A DNA stretch of 64,000 bases from Arthrobacter endolithicus (GTDB lineage: Bacteria; Actinomycetota; Actinomycetes; Actinomycetales; Micrococcaceae): the NCBI RefSeq assembly GCF_026627425.1, contig NZ_JAPNLH010000005.1:62001-126000 (forward strand). The letters are read 5' to 3'. This document shows, in pieces, positions 40,223-51,549 of this stretch. The first letter of the stretch is position 1; each line of letters opens with the position of its first letter. The position numbers and the translations under genes are program-made. The notes under the pieces are model-generated. The model was not told the origin of the DNA, did no database searches, and saw only the letters and a program-made list of their open reading frames with translations.

Positions 40223-40528
40223 TTATGAAAGCGGACCGCCGAAGATGTCGATTGTGCCTTCTTTGAGGGTCACAATGGCACGCTTGGTACCCTTGCGCTG
40301 ACCCCACCCGAACTTGGTCCGCTTGCGCTTACCGGCACGATTGAGAGTGTTGATCGATTCGACCTTGACGGAGAAAATTTTCTCCACGGCCAATTTGATC
40401 TCGGTCTTGTTCGAGCGAGGGTCAACCAGGAAGGTGTACTTACCTTCGTCGATCAAGCCATAGCTCTTTTCCGATACGACGGGTGCAATGACGACGTCGC
40501 GCGGATCCTTGATGGTGGCGGCGCTCAC
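40223..40528 (-). CDS. rplW: 50S ribosomal protein L23
   Basis: L23 (101 residues, GTG start) is the trigger-factor and SRP docking protein at the tunnel exit. It has [23 protein letters not shown] and [23 protein letters not shown] (ends shown). The GTG overlaps the rplD stop by 4 bases. Confidence 0.97.
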   Translation of the reverse strand: MSAATIKDPRDVVIAPVVSEKSYGLIDEGKYTFLVDPRSNKTEIKLAVEKIFSVKVESINTLNRAGKRKRTKFGWGQRKGTKRAIVTLKEGTIDIFGGPLS

Positions 40529-41361
40529 TTGGCGTCCTCCTCGGTGACTGGGGCCTCGGCAGCAGCCTTGGCCGAAGCCTTCGGAGCAGCTTTCGCCTTC
40601 GGAGCAGCCTTGGCCTTCGGAGCAGCCTTGGCCTTGGGTGCGGCCGTCGGAGCGGCAACTTCAACGACAACTGCTTCTTCAGCCCCCGCAGCGTCAGCTG
40701 CAAATTCGGCTGTGATCTCGACCGTGTCGAAGTCCAGCAGCGCACTGGAGGCAAATGCCTCAGCAGCGGCGTTGCCGGAGACGAATGCGTCGTAGGCAGG
40801 CTTCGTGAAGATGACGTCGTCGGAAACCAACACGTCGTAGGTGTTCAGCTGATCTACGTACAGCACGTGCAGATCGGGCAGGTTGCGCACCGAGAGCGCT
40901 ACAACATCGTTGGACCGCTCGATCGCAACCAGCAGGTTCTTCCGGCTGCTCAATGCACGAAGCGCGGTCAGCGCTTCCTTGGCGGACGGCTTGGTGCCGG
41001 TCACCAGATCAGCCACTACGTGGATACGGCCGTTGCGTGCCCGGTCCGACAAAGCACCGCGCAGTGCGGCGGCCTTCATCTTCTTGGGTGTGCGCTGGGA
41101 GTAGTCACGCGGAGTCGGTCCGTGGACAACGCCACCACCGGTCATGTGAGGGGCGCGGATGGAACCCTGACGGGCCCGGCCGGTACCCTTCTGCTTGAAC
41201 GGCTTGCGGCCGGCACCGGATACCTCGGCGCGGGTCTTGGTCTTGTGCGTACCTTGACGGGCAGCAGCAAGCTGTGCCACGACGACCTGGTGCAGCAGCG
41301 GCACGTTCGTCTGAACGTCGAAGATCTCTGCAGGCAGGTCTACGGAAATAGTCTTAGCCAT
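40525..41361 (-). CDS. rplD: 50S ribosomal protein L4 with Ala/Lys repeat tail
   Basis: L4 lines the exit tunnel and in E. coli represses the S10 operon. The tunnel loop [23 protein letters not shown] and [24 protein letters not shown] (ends) are intact. The protein has 278 residues, about 75 over E. coli L4. The added C-terminus holds AAPKAK copies (an 18-bp repeat at DNA level, about 40575-40640). It lies 5 bp after rplC. Confidence 0.97.
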   Translation of the reverse strand: MAKTISVDLPAEIFDVQTNVPLLHQVVVAQLAAARQGTHKTKTRAEVSGAGRKPFKQKGTGRARQGSIRAPHMTGGGVVHGPTPRDYSQRTPKKMKAAALRGALSDRARNGRIHVVADLVTGTKPSAKEALTALRALSSRKNLLVAIERSNDVVALSVRNLPDLHVLYVDQLNTYDVLVSDDVIFTKPAYDAFVSGNAAAEAFASSALLDFDTVEITAEFAADAAGAEEAVVVEVAAPTAAPKAKAAPKAKAAPKAKAAPKASAKAAAEAPVTEEDAK

Positions 41362-41366
41362 TGTGG

Positions 41367-42017
41367 TTATGCTCCCTTCACGGCGGTGCGTACGAGGACG
41401 ACCTGGCCGCGGGCGCCGGGGACGGCACCCTTGATGAGCAGCAGCGACTTCTCGGCGTCTACGCCGTGAACCGTAAGGTTCAGCGTGGTGTGACGGACGG
41501 CGCCCATGCGACCGGCCATGCGCACGCCCTTGAAAACGCGGCTGGGGGTGGACGCGCCACCGATGGAGCCGGGCTTACGGTGGTTCTTGTGGGCACCATG
41601 GGAGGCACCGACACCGTGGAAGCCGTGGCGTTTCATAACGCCGGCGAAGCCCTTACCCTTGGAAGTGCCGACGACGTCGACCTTCTGGCCGGCCTCGAAG
41701 ATCTCCACTGAGAGCTCCTGGCCGAGGGAATAGTCCGCGGCGTCTGCGGTGCGCAGTTCGACGACGTGGCGGCGGGGTGTGACGCCGGCCTTGTCAAAGT
41801 GACCAGCCAGCGGCTTTGTCACCTTGCGCGGGTCGATCTGGCCGTAGCCGATCTGGACGGCGGTGTAGCCATCAACTTCTGCATTGCGCAGCTGGGTGAT
41901 GACGTTCGAGTCGGCCTGAACGACGGTAACCGGCACGAGGCGGTTGTCAGCGTCCCAAACCTGGGTCATGCCGAGCTTCGTGCCCAGGATGCCCTTAACG
42001 TTGCGGGTAGCGGTCAT
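41367..42017 (-). CDS. rplC: 50S ribosomal protein L3
   Basis: L3 (216 residues) starts large-subunit assembly and reaches the peptidyl-transferase centre. It has [25 protein letters not shown] (ends), [19 protein letters not shown] and [23 protein letters not shown]. It lies 16 bp after rpsJ. Confidence 0.98.
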   Translation of the reverse strand: MTATRNVKGILGTKLGMTQVWDADNRLVPVTVVQADSNVITQLRNAEVDGYTAVQIGYGQIDPRKVTKPLAGHFDKAGVTPRRHVVELRTADAADYSLGQELSVEIFEAGQKVDVVGTSKGKGFAGVMKRHGFHGVGASHGAHKNHRKPGSIGGASTPSRVFKGVRMAGRMGAVRHTTLNLTVHGVDAEKSLLLIKGAVPGARGQVVLVRTAVKGA

Positions 42018-42033
42018 AGTTTCTCAGCCCCCT

Positions 42034-42342
42034 CTACAGCTTGATTTCGATGTTCACGTCGGCCGGCAGGTCAAGACGCATAAGCGAGTCAACAGCCTTC
42101 GGCGTGGGGTCGATAATGTCGATCAGACGCTTGTGCGTGCGCATTTCAAAGTGCTCGCGGCTGTCCTTGTATTTGTGAGGCGAACGGATAACGCAGTACA
42201 CGTTCTTTTCCGTCGGCAGCGGCACCGGGCCGACTACCGTTGCGCCTGCGCGCGTGACCGTCTCAACGATCTTCCGTGCTGATACGTCAATGACCTCATG
42301 GTCATATGACTTCAGCCGGATGCGGATTTTTTGTCCCGCCAT
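42034..42342 (-). CDS. rpsJ: 30S ribosomal protein S10 (also NusE)
   Basis: S10 (102 residues) is a small-subunit head protein and the NusE partner of NusB and NusG. It starts [19 protein letters not shown] and has [20 protein letters not shown] and [28 protein letters not shown] (ends). It opens the S10 set; AGGAAAGAGAG lies upstream. Confidence 0.98.
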
Positions 42343-42640
42343 GGCGTCGTGACTCTCTTTCCTGACATAGCGCCCTGCATTAGCAGCACTGTTGACTAAA
42401 CGCTGTTGACTTACTCGTTCTGCCGCAGATCCCGTGTGACCGGGATTACGGCGGTGCGGTGCGTGACCGCCACGCTTCCAACGGACTGAATCCGGACATG
42501 TCCGGGTTCCTCAATCGGCCGAAGCTCCGACCCCCGCGCTCGGGCGTGTCGCAGATTTGCCGCGTACACACCCATAGAACGTATGGAGGTGGGTTATGTT
42601 TGGTCTTCAGCTTGGACCCTGACACCGAGCATTATCTCGA
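42343..42640 (-). promoter_or_regulatory. S10 operon leader with candidate -10 box
   Basis: The 482-bp gap between tuf and rpsJ has no gene I recognise. A GATAAT box on the minus strand (42631-42636) is the best -10 candidate and would give a leader near 290 nt, but its -35 is poor. In the leader are a perfect palindrome CCGGACATGTCCGG (42492-42505) and a small ATCCCG/CGGGAT stem near 42429-42446. Confidence 0.4.
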
Positions 42641-42762
42641 TCGGGACACGAAGAAGCGCTTGAACAACTTATCCAGTATGCCGGATTCACCGGCGAAACG
42701 CGAATCCACCGGTTGGTTACTGCCAGCTGGCTACTGCTGGCCGGTTACTGCCGGGAAACGCC

Positions 42763-42798
42763 AAAGGCGCCCCGCCACCGAAGTGGAGAGGCGCCTTG
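42763..42798 (-). terminator. Terminator of tuf
   Basis: Stem AAGGCGCC (42764-42771) with GGCGCCTT (42790-42797) encloses CCAC-TTCG-GTGG, a UUCG tetraloop stem on the minus strand; TTTGGCG follows. It lies 27 bp after the tuf stop. Confidence 0.8.
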
Positions 42799-42824
42799 GC
42801 TCATATCAGCTAAGCGGCCAGAGG

Positions 42825-44015
42825 CTACTTGATGATCTTGGTGACACGGCCTGAGCCGACGGTGCGGCCACCTTCGCGGATAGCGAAGCCGAGGCCTTCT
42901 TCCATGGCGATCGGCTGGATCAGCGCGACCGTCATTTCGGTGTTGTCGCCGGGCATAACCATTTCCGTGCCCTCAGGCAGGGTGATGACGCCGGTAACAT
43001 CCGTGGTGCGGAAGTAGAACTGCGGGCGGTAGTTGGAGTAGAACGGGTTGTGACGCCCGCCTTCATCCTTGGCCAGGATGTAGACGTTGGCTTCGAAATC
43101 GGTGTGCGGGGTGATGGAACCCGGCTTTACGATAACCTGGCCACGCTCTACGTCTTCGCGCTTGATACCGCGCAGCAGCAGACCACAGTTCTCGCCGGCC
43201 CATGCCTCGTCGAGCTGCTTGTGGAACATCTCAATACCGGTAACGGTGGTCTTCTGAACCGGGCGGATACCGACAATCTCAACCTCAGAGTTGATCTTGA
43301 GGGTACCGCGCTCGGCGCGACCCGTCACAACGGTTCCACGGCCGGTGATGGTGAAGACATCTTCAACCGGCATCAGGAACGGCTTGTCCTTGTCGCGGAT
43401 CGGGTCCGGGACGTTGTTGTCGACAGCGTCCATCAGGTCCTCAACGGACTTGACCCATACCGGATCGCCTTCGAGGGCCTTCAGGCCCGACACGCGGACC
43501 ACCGGGACGTTGTCGCCATCGAAGTTCTGCGCGGTGAGCAGCTCACGAACTTCCATTTCAACGAGGTCCAACAACTCTTCATCGTCGACCATGTCCGACT
43601 TGTTCAGCGCGACCAGCAGGTAGGGAACGCCGACCTGGCGGGCGAGCAGAACGTGCTCGCGGGTCTGGGCCATCGGGCCGTCGGTAGCGGCAACCACGAG
43701 GATCGCGCCGTCCATCTGGGCTGCACCAGTGATCATGTTCTTGATGTAGTCAGCGTGGCCGGGAGCGTCTACGTGTGCGTAGTGACGCTTCTCGGTCTGG
43801 TACTCAACATGGGAAATGTTGATGGTAATGCCGCGTTGCTTCTCCTCAGGAGCAGAATCAATCGACGCGAAGTCGCGCTGCTCGTTGATCGTGGGGTACT
43901 TGTCGTACAGTACCTTGGAGATGGCAGCCGTCAACGTCGTCTTTCCATGGTCAACGTGACCGATGGTGCCGATGTTAACGTGCGGCTTAGTCCGCTCGAA
44001 CTTTGCCTTTGCCAC
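42825..44015 (-). CDS. tuf: Elongation factor Tu
   Basis: EF-Tu (396 residues) brings aminoacyl-tRNA to the ribosome. The GTPase motifs are [22 protein letters not shown] and NKSDMVD, and domains 2-3 end with [11 protein letters not shown]. The gene follows fusA after about 158 bp and closes the str set. The ATG has GGAGGA upstream. It has its own terminator. Confidence 0.99.
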   Translation of the reverse strand: MAKAKFERTKPHVNIGTIGHVDHGKTTLTAAISKVLYDKYPTINEQRDFASIDSAPEEKQRGITINISHVEYQTEKRHYAHVDAPGHADYIKNMITGAAQMDGAILVVAATDGPMAQTREHVLLARQVGVPYLLVALNKSDMVDDEELLDLVEMEVRELLTAQNFDGDNVPVVRVSGLKALEGDPVWVKSVEDLMDAVDNNVPDPIRDKDKPFLMPVEDVFTITGRGTVVTGRAERGTLKINSEVEIVGIRPVQKTTVTGIEMFHKQLDEAWAGENCGLLLRGIKREDVERGQVIVKPGSITPHTDFEANVYILAKDEGGRHNPFYSNYRPQFYFRTTDVTGVITLPEGTEMVMPGDNTEMTVALIQPIAMEEGLGFAIREGGRTVGSGRVTKIIK

Positions 44016-44124
44016 AGGTTCCTCCTAGAACGTTTTGAGAAGACTTACTCGTCAGCGGCGCTTTTCGCTACTGAAACTTCAGCAAGTCTACTGGGGGGCT
44101 TTGGGTTTGGTGAAATTGCAGGTT

Positions 44125-44152
44125 CCCAGGGCATCCACTGCAATGCCCTGGG
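44125..44152. other. Hairpin between fusA and tuf
   Basis: A 10-bp perfect stem, CCCAGGGCAT (44125-44134) with ATGCCCTGGG (44143-44152), stands 21 bp after fusA. No U tract follows, so processing or partial termination is more likely than full termination. Confidence 0.55.
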
Positions 44153-44173
44153 CTTTGTTGCTACGTGCTGTTG

Positions 44174-46276
44174 CTACTCGCCGCGGTTCTTCTGGATGAT
44201 CTCGTCGGCTACTGCCTTCGGGACCTCGGAGTAGCTATCGAACTTCATCGAGTACACGGCGCGGCCCTGGGTCTTGGACCGAAGGTCACCGATGTATCCG
44301 AACATTCCGGACAGCGGCACATGGGCGACAATAACCTTCACGCCGCTTGCATCCTCCATCGACTGCATCTGGCCACGACGGGAGTTGAGGTCACCGATTA
44401 CTTCACCCATGTATTCCTCAGGGGTGCGGACTTCAACTTCCATCAGCGGTTCGAGCAGAACCGGGTTCGCCATCCGTGCGGCTTCCTTGAAAGCCATCCG
44501 GCCGGCGATCTTGAACGCCATTTCGGACGAGTCAACGTCGTGGTAGGCGCCGTCAAGCAGCTTTGCCCTAATGCCGACGACCGGGTAACCGGCCAGCACA
44601 CCATCGTTGAGCGCATCCTGGATTCCGGCATCCACGCTGGGGATGTATTCCCGCGGGATACGGCCACCGCTGACTTTGTTTTCGAAGGCATACAGGACGC
44701 CCTCTTGAACCTCCATTGGCTCAATCGCGATCTGCACCTTGGCAAACTGACCTGATCCACCGGTCTGCTTCTTGTGGGTGTAGTCGTGCTTGACGACGGC
44801 GCGCTTGATGGTTTCGCGGTAGGCCACCTGCGGCTTACCCACGTTAGCTTCAACGTGGAACTCGCGGCGCATCCGGTCGACCAGGATATCCAGGTGAAGC
44901 TCACCCATACCGGCGATGATCGTCTGGCCTGTGTCCTCATTGAGGGAGACCTGGAAGGTCGGATCCTCTTCAGAGAGCTTCTGGATAGCCGTGGAAAGCT
45001 TCTCCTGGTCGCCCTTGGTCTTCGGTTCGATAGCGACGGAAATCACGGGCTCCGGGAAGCTCATGGACTCCAGCACAATCGGATTGGCCAGATCGCACAG
45101 GGTGTCACCAGTGGTCGTGTCCTTGAGGCCAATGGCCGCGTAGATATGCCCCGTGGTCACCCCGTCAACCGGGTTTTCCTTGTTGGCGTGCATCTGGAAC
45201 AGCTTGCCGATGCGCTCCTTCTTATTCTTCGTGGAGTTCAGCACCTGCGTTCCGGACGAAGCATGCCCGGAATACACGCGGATGTAGGTAAGGCGCCCGA
45301 AGAACGGGTGCGTGACCACCTTGAACGCCAGTGCCGAGAACGGCGCCTGCGAATTGGCCTCACGCGTGACGACCTTCTCTTCATCGCGGACGTCGTGTCC
45401 CTGGATATCGGGAACATCCAGCGGCGAGGGAAGGTAGGAAACAACAGCGTCCAGCATCGGCTGCACGCCCTTGTTCTTGAACGCGGAACCACACAGCACG
45501 GGGTAAACCTGGCTGCTGACGGTCAGCGTACGGATGCCGGCTTTGATCTCCGCGACGGTGAGCTCTTCACCGCTGAGGTATTTCTCCATCAGCTCGTCGT
45601 CGGACTCGGCAACGGTCTCAAGCATGGCTGCGCGGTACTCTTCGGCCTTGGCCTGCAGATCGGCCGGAATCGGCTCGATATCGTACTTCGCGCCCATCTC
45701 GGTCTCGCCGCGCCACGTCAGCGCACGCATCTCGATCAGGTCGATCACGCCTTCAAAGTCACTCTCGGCACCGATCGGCAACTGGAGAACCAGCGGCTTG
45801 GCGCCCAAGCGCTTGATGATGGTGTCTACCGTGAAGTAGAAGTCCGCGCCGAGCTTGTCCATCTTATTGACGAAACAGATCCGCGGAACGTCGTACTTGT
45901 CGGCCTGGCGCCAGACAGTCTCGGACTGCGGCTCCACGCCTTCCTTGCCGTCGAACACGGCGACAGCGCCGTCGAGGACGCGCAGCGAGCGCTCAACCTC
46001 TACGGTGAAGTCGACGTGACCGGGGGTGTCAATGATGTTGATCTGGTTGTTGTCCCAGAAGCAGGTGGTAGCGGCGGACGTGATGGTGATGCCACGTTCC
46101 TGCTCCTGTGCCATCCAGTCCATGGTCGAGGCACCGTCGTGCGTTTCGCCAATTTTGTGGTTCACACCCGTGTAGAACAGGATGCGCTCGGTGGTGGTGG
46201 TCTTGCCTGCATCAATGTGAGCCATGATGCCAATATTGCGGACCTTGCTCAGGTCTGTAAGCACGTCGAGTGCCAC
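44174..46276 (-). CDS. fusA: Elongation factor G
   Basis: EF-G (700 residues, GTG start) drives translocation. It has the P-loop [39 protein letters not shown] (ends) and [10 protein letters not shown], and all five domains to [16 protein letters not shown] near the C-terminus. It lies between rpsG and tuf, with a strong hairpin just upstream of the start. Confidence 0.99.
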   Translation of the reverse strand: MALDVLTDLSKVRNIGIMAHIDAGKTTTTERILFYTGVNHKIGETHDGASTMDWMAQEQERGITITSAATTCFWDNNQINIIDTPGHVDFTVEVERSLRVLDGAVAVFDGKEGVEPQSETVWRQADKYDVPRICFVNKMDKLGADFYFTVDTIIKRLGAKPLVLQLPIGAESDFEGVIDLIEMRALTWRGETEMGAKYDIEPIPADLQAKAEEYRAAMLETVAESDDELMEKYLSGEELTVAEIKAGIRTLTVSSQVYPVLCGSAFKNKGVQPMLDAVVSYLPSPLDVPDIQGHDVRDEEKVVTREANSQAPFSALAFKVVTHPFFGRLTYIRVYSGHASSGTQVLNSTKNKKERIGKLFQMHANKENPVDGVTTGHIYAAIGLKDTTTGDTLCDLANPIVLESMSFPEPVISVAIEPKTKGDQEKLSTAIQKLSEEDPTFQVSLNEDTGQTIIAGMGELHLDILVDRMRREFHVEANVGKPQVAYRETIKRAVVKHDYTHKKQTGGSGQFAKVQIAIEPMEVQEGVLYAFENKVSGGRIPREYIPSVDAGIQDALNDGVLAGYPVVGIRAKLLDGAYHDVDSSEMAFKIAGRMAFKEAARMANPVLLEPLMEVEVRTPEEYMGEVIGDLNSRRGQMQSMEDASGVKVIVAHVPLSGMFGYIGDLRSKTQGRAVYSMKFDSYSEVPKAVADEIIQKNRGE

Positions 46277-46303
46277 GGTGTCTCCCTTTGTCGGAAAGCC
46301 TTG

Positions 46304-46348
46304 TTCCGGCCGACGACGTCAGGCTAGTGCCGCCGTCGTCGGCCGGAA
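46304..46348. other. Hairpin between rpsG and fusA
   Basis: A perfect 15-bp GC-rich stem (46304-46318 with 46334-46348) fills most of the 76-bp gap. It has no U tract. On the minus strand it starts 4 bases after the rpsG stop and its distal arm ends 27 bases before the fusA GTG. Confidence 0.65.
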
Positions 46349-46352
46349 GGTT

Positions 46353-46823
46353 CTACCAGCGGTAGTGGGCGAAGGCCTTGTTGGACTCGGCCATCTTATG
46401 AGTGTCTTCGCGGCGCTTCACGGCCGCACCAAGACCGTTGGAGGCATCCAGGATCTCGTTACGCAGACGCTCGGTCATGGTCTTCTCGCGGCGGCCCTTG
46501 GAGTAGCCAACCAACCAACGCAGCGCCAGAGCGGTTGCGCGGCCCGGCTTGACCTCAACGGGGACCTGGTAGGTGGCTCCACCAACACGGCGGGACTTGA
46601 CCTCAAGGCTGGGCTTGATGTTCTCCATCGCCTTCTTCAGAGCGGCCACGGGGTCTCCGCCGGACTTCTCCTGCGCACCGGCAAGTGCACCGTAAACGAT
46701 GCGCTCCGCGGTGGACTTTTTGCCGTCGACGAGAACCTTGTTGATCAACTGCGTGACCAACGGCGAACCGTAAACGGGATCAATGACTAGCGGCCGCTTG
46801 GGGGCCGGACCCTTACGAGGCAT
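46353..46823 (-). CDS. rpsG: 30S ribosomal protein S7
   Basis: S7 (156 residues) starts head assembly of the small subunit and in E. coli represses the str operon. It begins [20 protein letters not shown] and has [26 protein letters not shown] (ends) and the C-terminal [16 protein letters not shown] start at ATG 46823, directly after rpsL. Confidence 0.98.
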   Translation of the reverse strand: MPRKGPAPKRPLVIDPVYGSPLVTQLINKVLVDGKKSTAERIVYGALAGAQEKSGGDPVAALKKAMENIKPSLEVKSRRVGGATYQVPVEVKPGRATALALRWLVGYSKGRREKTMTERLRNEILDASNGLGAAVKRREDTHKMAESNKAFAHYRW

Positions 46824-46824
46824 A

Positions 46825-47199
46825 TTACTTCTTCTCCATCTTCGCACCGTAGCGGCTGCGGGCCTGCTTGCGGTTCTTTACGCCCTGGGTATCAAGTGCA
46901 CCGCGGACAATCTTGTATCGAACACCGGGAAGGTCCTTAACGCGACCGCCGCGGACGAGCACAATGGAGTGCTCCTGAAGGTTGTGACCAACGCCGGGAA
47001 TGTACGCGGTAACTTCGACGCCACCGTTGAGCCGCACGCGGGCGACCTTCCGCAGAGCCGAGTTCGGCTTCTTTGGGGTGGTGGTGTAGACGCGGGTGCA
47101 TACGCCCCGGCGCATCGGGCTTCCCTTAAGGGCCGGAGCCTTGGTCTTTGAGATTTTAGGGGAGCGGCCCTTGCGGACCAACTGCTGAATCGTAGGCAC
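46825..47199 (-). CDS. rpsL: 30S ribosomal protein S12
   Basis: S12 (124 residues, GTG start after GGAGAA) controls decoding accuracy. It has [33 protein letters not shown] and [17 protein letters not shown]. The lysines changed in streptomycin-resistant mutants (in PKKPNS and GGRVKDLPG) are present, so it looks streptomycin-sensitive at this locus. It opens the str set. Confidence 0.98.
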   Translation of the reverse strand: MPTIQQLVRKGRSPKISKTKAPALKGSPMRRGVCTRVYTTTPKKPNSALRKVARVRLNGGVEVTAYIPGVGHNLQEHSIVLVRGGRVKDLPGVRYKIVRGALDTQGVKNRKQARSRYGAKMEKK

Positions 47200-47389
47200 T
47201 TATCAGTTCTCCGTTTTTTCCTCGAGATGGTTCTCGTGTTGCTGTCAATTTGTCCTCGCACCCCGCGCCTTCTGACTGCGCCTAGGCATGCAAAAATGTG
47301 GCATCCGTTGCACAAGAACCCTGCAACCCGGAACTGTGTTCGGAGGCCAACGCCTTAGAACACACTCATCCACTGCCACACTAACGATT

Positions 47390-47417
47390 GTTATCCAGTC
47401 TAACACGCCGTCGCCAA
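47390..47417 (-). promoter_or_regulatory. Candidate promoter of rpsL-rpsG-fusA-tuf
   Basis: TTGGCG (47412-47417) and GATAAC (47390-47395) are 16 bases apart on the minus strand, about 190 bp upstream of rpsL. The rest of the 347-bp gap between rpoC and rpsL holds a repeat array and the rpoC terminator, but no gene. Confidence 0.4.
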
Positions 47418-47419
47418 GG

Positions 47420-47487
47420 CTAACGACGGCGACGTGCTGACGACGGCGACGGGCTGACGACGGCGACGGGCTGACGATGGCGACGGG
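47420..47487. repeat. 17-bp tandem repeat, four copies, upstream of rpsL
   Basis: Units at 47420, 47437, 47454 and 47471 follow CTGACGACGGCGACGGG; the middle two are identical and the outer two differ at one to three bases. The array lies between the rpoC terminator and the candidate str promoter, touching both. Confidence 0.9.
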
Positions 47488-47519
47488 AACGGCCCCGCAC
47501 CACTGGTGCGGGGCCGTTC
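47487..47519 (-). terminator. Terminator of rpoBC
   Basis: A perfect inverted repeat of about 14-16 bp (47487-47502 with 47504-47519) follows rpoC by 27 bases on the minus strand. It is very GC-rich; no U tract follows. Confidence 0.75.
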
Positions 47520-47546
47520 GCCGTTCACTGCCTCTTAAGGGTAACG

Positions 47547-50500
47547 CTAGTTGCTGAAACCGGCGCCCAGATCATAGTCATCCAACGGGATGGCATGGAA
47601 CTCGGGCGAGAGGTCCGAGCCAACGCCGGTGTAGTCGAAGTCGCTGAAGGCGCTCGGGCCGGTGAACAGATTGGCCTTTGCTTCCTCGGTCGGCTCCACC
47701 TTGACGTTGGTGTAGCGCGGCAGGCCGGTCCCGGCAGGGATCAGCTTACCGATGATGACGTTCTCCTTCAGGCCCAACAGCGGATCGCTCTTGCCTTCCA
47801 TGGCCGCCTGCGTCAGGACGCGGGTGGTTTCCTGGAAGGACGCTGCGGACAGCCAGGATTCGGTGGCCAGCGATGCCTTGGTGATACCCATCAGCTCGTT
47901 ACGTCCCGACGCCGGCTGCTTGCCTTCGGAGACCACGCGGCGGTTCTCGGATTCGAACCGTCCGCGCTCTGCCAGTTCACCGGGCAGAAGGTTGGATTCC
48001 CCGGACTCAATGACCGTGACGCGGCGCAGCATCTGGCGGACGATAACCTCGACATGCTTATCGTGGATACCCACGCCCTGGCTGCGGTAGACGCGCTGGA
48101 CTTCCTCCACCAGGTGCTTCTGAGCCGCACGCGGCCCGAGAATACGCAGCACCTGCTTCGGGTCAACCGCACCCACTACCAGCTTCTCGCCCACCTCTAC
48201 ATGGTCGCCGTCGGCAACCTGCAGACGCGCCCGGCGCAGCACCGGGTAGGCAATCTCCTCGGAACCGTCGTCCGGAGTCAGTACCAGACGCATCTGGCGC
48301 TCGGTCTCCTCAATGGTGATGCGGCCGGCCGCTTCCGCGATCGGTGCAACACCCTTAGGGGTCCGGGCCTCGAAGAGCTCCTGGATACGCGGCAGACCCT
48401 GTGTGATGTCCTCACCGCGGTTGGCGGAAACAGCGCCGCCGGTGTGGAACGTACGCATGGTCAGCTGCGTGCCGGGCTCACCAATGGACTGTGCGGCAAT
48501 AATACCGACGGCCTCACCGATGTCCACGGTCTTACCCGTCGCGAGCGAGCGTCCGTAGCACAGTGCACAGGTACCGACGCTGGACTCGCAGGTCAGCACG
48601 GAGCGGACCTTCACATCGGTAATGCCGGCAGCGAACAGTTCGCCGATCAGCACATCGCCGACGTCGGCTCCCGCCTCGGCGAGCACCTTGCCCTTGGAAT
48701 CGACGACCTCGGTGGCGAGAGTACGGGCGTAAACGCTGTTCTCGACCTCCTCATGCAACGTCAATTCACCGTTCGCATCCGCTACGGCGATTGGCAGGGT
48801 CAGGCCCCGCTCGGTGCCGCAGTCGTCCTCGCGGACAATGACGTCCTGCGAAACGTCCACCAATCGACGGGTCAGGTAACCCGAGTTGGCGGTACGCAGA
48901 GCTGTATCTGCCAGGCCCTTACGGGCACCGTGGGTGGCGATGAAGTATTCCAGCACCGACAGGCCCTCACGGTAGGAGGACTTGATCGGGCGCGGAATAA
49001 TTTCACCCTTGGGGTTGGCCACCAGACCACGGATACCGGCAATCTGACGGACCTGCATCCAGTTACCACGGGCGCCGGAGGAAACCATCCGGTTGATCGT
49101 GTTGGATGCAGACAGGTTCTTCCGCATCACATCGGCGATCTCGTTGGTGGCCTGGTTCCAGATGTCGATCAGTTCCTGGCGACGCTCGTCATCGGCGATC
49201 AGGCCCTTCTCGAACTGGGACTGGACCTTGGCTGCCTTGGCTTCATAGCCTTCCAGGATGGCGGGCTTTTCCTTGGGCACCTCAATGTCGGAGATGGCCA
49301 CGGTCACACCGGAGCGGGTGGCCCAGTAGAAACCGGCATCCTTGAGGTTATCCAGCGTTGCCGCGACAACAACCTTCGGGTACCGCTCGGCCAAATCGTT
49401 CACGATCGTGGACAGTTCACCCTTGTCCGCAACATTTTCCACCCAGGGATAATCCTCAGGCAGGGTCTCATTGAAGATGACTTGTCCCAGCGAGGTGGTG
49501 ACGATGGCCGGCTGACCGGCCTCCCAGCCTTCCGGAGCTTCCCAGCCCGCGTACGGGACAAAGTTGTCCAGCCGGATCTTGACCTGGGAGTTCAGGTGCA
49601 GCACGCCCGCATCGTGGGCCATAATGGCCTCCGCTGCGCTCGTGAAGGACCTGCCTTCCCCGGCGGAGCCGGAGCGCTTGGTGGTCAGGTGGTACAGACC
49701 GATGATCATATCCTGCGAAGGGAGGGTCACCGGGCGGCCATCCGAGGGCTTGAGGATGTTGTTCGAGGACAGCATCAGGATGCGCGCCTCGGCCTGGGCC
49801 TCGGGGCTCAGCGGCAGGTGCACAGCCATCTGGTCGCCGTCGAAGTCAGCGTTGAAAGCGCCACAAACCAGCGGGTGAAGCTGGATTGCCTTGCCTTCAA
49901 CCAACTGAGGCTCGAACGCCTGGATGCCCAAACGGTGCAGGGTTGGTGCGCGGTTCAGCAGTACCGGGTGCTCGGTGATGATCTCTTCGAGAACATCCCA
50001 GACCTGCGGGCGGAAACGCTCAACCATGCGCTTGGCGCTCTTGATGTTCTGCGCGTGGTTCAGATCCACCAGGCGCTTCATCACGAACGGCTTGAAGAGC
50101 TCCAGAGCCATCTGCTTGGGCAGACCACACTGGTGCAGTTTCAGCTGCGGGCCAACAACAATCACGGAACGGCCGGAGTAATCCACACGCTTACCCAGAA
50201 GGTTCTGGCGGAATCGTCCCTGCTTGCCCTTGAGCATGTCGGAGAGCGACTTCAGCGGACGGTTACCCGGTCCGGTGACCGGACGGCCGCGGCGGCCGTT
50301 GTCGAAGAGGCTGTCGACGGCTTCCTGAAGCATCCGCTTCTCGTTGTTGACGATGATCTCCGGTGCGCCCAGATCAAGCAGGCGCTTGAGCCGGTTGTTG
50401 CGGTTGATCACGCGGCGGTACAGGTCGTTCAGGTCCGAGGTGGCGAAACGGCCACCGTCGAGCTGGACCATGGGACGCAGTTCCGGCGGGATCACCGGGA

Positions 50501-51449
50501 CAGCATCCAGCACCATACCCAACGGAGAGTTGTTGGTGGTCAGGAAAGCGTTAACCACCTTCAGCCGCTTCAAGGCACGGGTTTTGCGCTGGCCCTTGCC
50601 ATTGGCAATGATGTCGCGCAGCAGTTCGCCCTCGGCGTTCATGTCGAAGTTTTCCAGGCGCTTCTTGATTGCCTCGGCACCCATGGAGCCTTCGAAGAAC
50701 ATGCCGTAGCGGTCCCGCAGTTCGCGGTACAGGCCCTCGTCGCCTTCCAGATCGGCAACCTTGAGTCCCTTGAAGCGGTCCCATACCTGCGTGAGCCGCT
50801 CGATCTCCGCGTCCGCACGCTTGCGGATATTGGCCATCTGGCGGTCCGCTGAGTCGCGGGCCTTCTTCTTCTCGGCAGCCTTGGCACCCTCGCCCTCGAG
50901 ACGGGCAAGCTCGTTCTCCAGGTCCCGGGCCACCGTGGCGATGTCCGAGTCGCGGGTGTCGACCAGCTGCTTGGTCTCCAGGTCATGCTCGACCTGCAGG
51001 TTCGGCAGCTCGGCGTGGCGGGCTTCCTCGTCAACGCTGGTAATCATGTAGGCGGCGAAGTAGATGACCTTTTCGAGGTCCTTCGGTGCCAAGTCCAGAA
51101 GGTACCCCAGACGCGACGGGACACCCTTGAAGTACCAAATATGCGTGACCGGTGCGGCCAGCTCGATGTGACCCATCCGCTCGCGGCGGACCTTGGCCCG
51201 GGTTACCTCGACGCCGCAGCGCTCACAGATGATGCCCTTGAAACGCACGCGCTTGTACTTGCCGCAGTAGCACTCCCAGTCCCGGGATGGGCCGAAGATC
51301 TTCTCGCAGAAGAGTCCGTCTTTCTCGGGCTTGAGCGTGCGGTAGTTGATGGTCTCCGGCTTCTTGACTTCGCCGTGCGACCAGTCGCGGATGTCATCCG
51401 CAGTGGCCAGGCCGATCTGCATGAGGCCGAAGGAGGATTCGCTGGACAT
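47547..51449 (-). CDS. rpoC: DNA-directed RNA polymerase subunit beta'
   Basis: RpoC (1300 residues) is complete: the N-terminal zinc ribbon (CYCGKY ... CERCGVEV), the active-site [15 protein letters not shown] with three Mg-binding Asp, the trigger-loop region [25 protein letters not shown] (ends) and the C-terminal clamp. Start ATG at 51449. It follows rpoB after 100 bp that contain a perfect hairpin. Confidence 0.99.
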   Translation of the reverse strand: MSSESSFGLMQIGLATADDIRDWSHGEVKKPETINYRTLKPEKDGLFCEKIFGPSRDWECYCGKYKRVRFKGIICERCGVEVTRAKVRRERMGHIELAAPVTHIWYFKGVPSRLGYLLDLAPKDLEKVIYFAAYMITSVDEEARHAELPNLQVEHDLETKQLVDTRDSDIATVARDLENELARLEGEGAKAAEKKKARDSADRQMANIRKRADAEIERLTQVWDRFKGLKVADLEGDEGLYRELRDRYGMFFEGSMGAEAIKKRLENFDMNAEGELLRDIIANGKGQRKTRALKRLKVVNAFLTTNNSPLGMVLDAVPVIPPELRPMVQLDGGRFATSDLNDLYRRVINRNNRLKRLLDLGAPEIIVNNEKRMLQEAVDSLFDNGRRGRPVTGPGNRPLKSLSDMLKGKQGRFRQNLLGKRVDYSGRSVIVVGPQLKLHQCGLPKQMALELFKPFVMKRLVDLNHAQNIKSAKRMVERFRPQVWDVLEEIITEHPVLLNRAPTLHRLGIQAFEPQLVEGKAIQLHPLVCGAFNADFDGDQMAVHLPLSPEAQAEARILMLSSNNILKPSDGRPVTLPSQDMIIGLYHLTTKRSGSAGEGRSFTSAAEAIMAHDAGVLHLNSQVKIRLDNFVPYAGWEAPEGWEAGQPAIVTTSLGQVIFNETLPEDYPWVENVADKGELSTIVNDLAERYPKVVVAATLDNLKDAGFYWATRSGVTVAISDIEVPKEKPAILEGYEAKAAKVQSQFEKGLIADDERRQELIDIWNQATNEIADVMRKNLSASNTINRMVSSGARGNWMQVRQIAGIRGLVANPKGEIIPRPIKSSYREGLSVLEYFIATHGARKGLADTALRTANSGYLTRRLVDVSQDVIVREDDCGTERGLTLPIAVADANGELTLHEEVENSVYARTLATEVVDSKGKVLAEAGADVGDVLIGELFAAGITDVKVRSVLTCESSVGTCALCYGRSLATGKTVDIGEAVGIIAAQSIGEPGTQLTMRTFHTGGAVSANRGEDITQGLPRIQELFEARTPKGVAPIAEAAGRITIEETERQMRLVLTPDDGSEEIAYPVLRRARLQVADGDHVEVGEKLVVGAVDPKQVLRILGPRAAQKHLVEEVQRVYRSQGVGIHDKHVEVIVRQMLRRVTVIESGESNLLPGELAERGRFESENRRVVSEGKQPASGRNELMGITKASLATESWLSAASFQETTRVLTQAAMEGKSDPLLGLKENVIIGKLIPAGTGLPRYTNVKVEPTEEAKANLFTGPSAFSDFDYTGVGSDLSPEFHAIPLDDYDLGAGFSN

Positions 51450-51513
51450 ATGGTCCCTGTTCTCTCTAATTCTCTAAGTCTGAATGTCTAGGCGGGTACG
51501 GAAAGAGGGAGGA

Positions 51514-51544
51514 CGACGGCGGCACGGTACGGGTGCCGCCGTCG
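51514..51544. other. Hairpin between rpoB and rpoC
   Basis: A perfect 12-bp stem CGACGGCGGCAC (51514-51525) with GTGCCGCCGTCG (51533-51544) lies 5 bp after rpoB. No U tract follows. RNase processing between rpoB and rpoC is possible, but inferred. Confidence 0.6.
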
Positions 51545-51549
51545 ATCCG

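Noticed and set aside
47420-47487. CRISPR array or origin iterons
   Set aside because: There are four direct units without spacers, no cas genes, and no dnaA, repA or DnaA boxes.
47595-50852. Very long open frame (over 1000 codons) antisense to rpoC
   Set aside because: It mirrors rpoC codon by codon, has no family motif and is the kind of frame expected opposite a high-GC gene with biased third positions.
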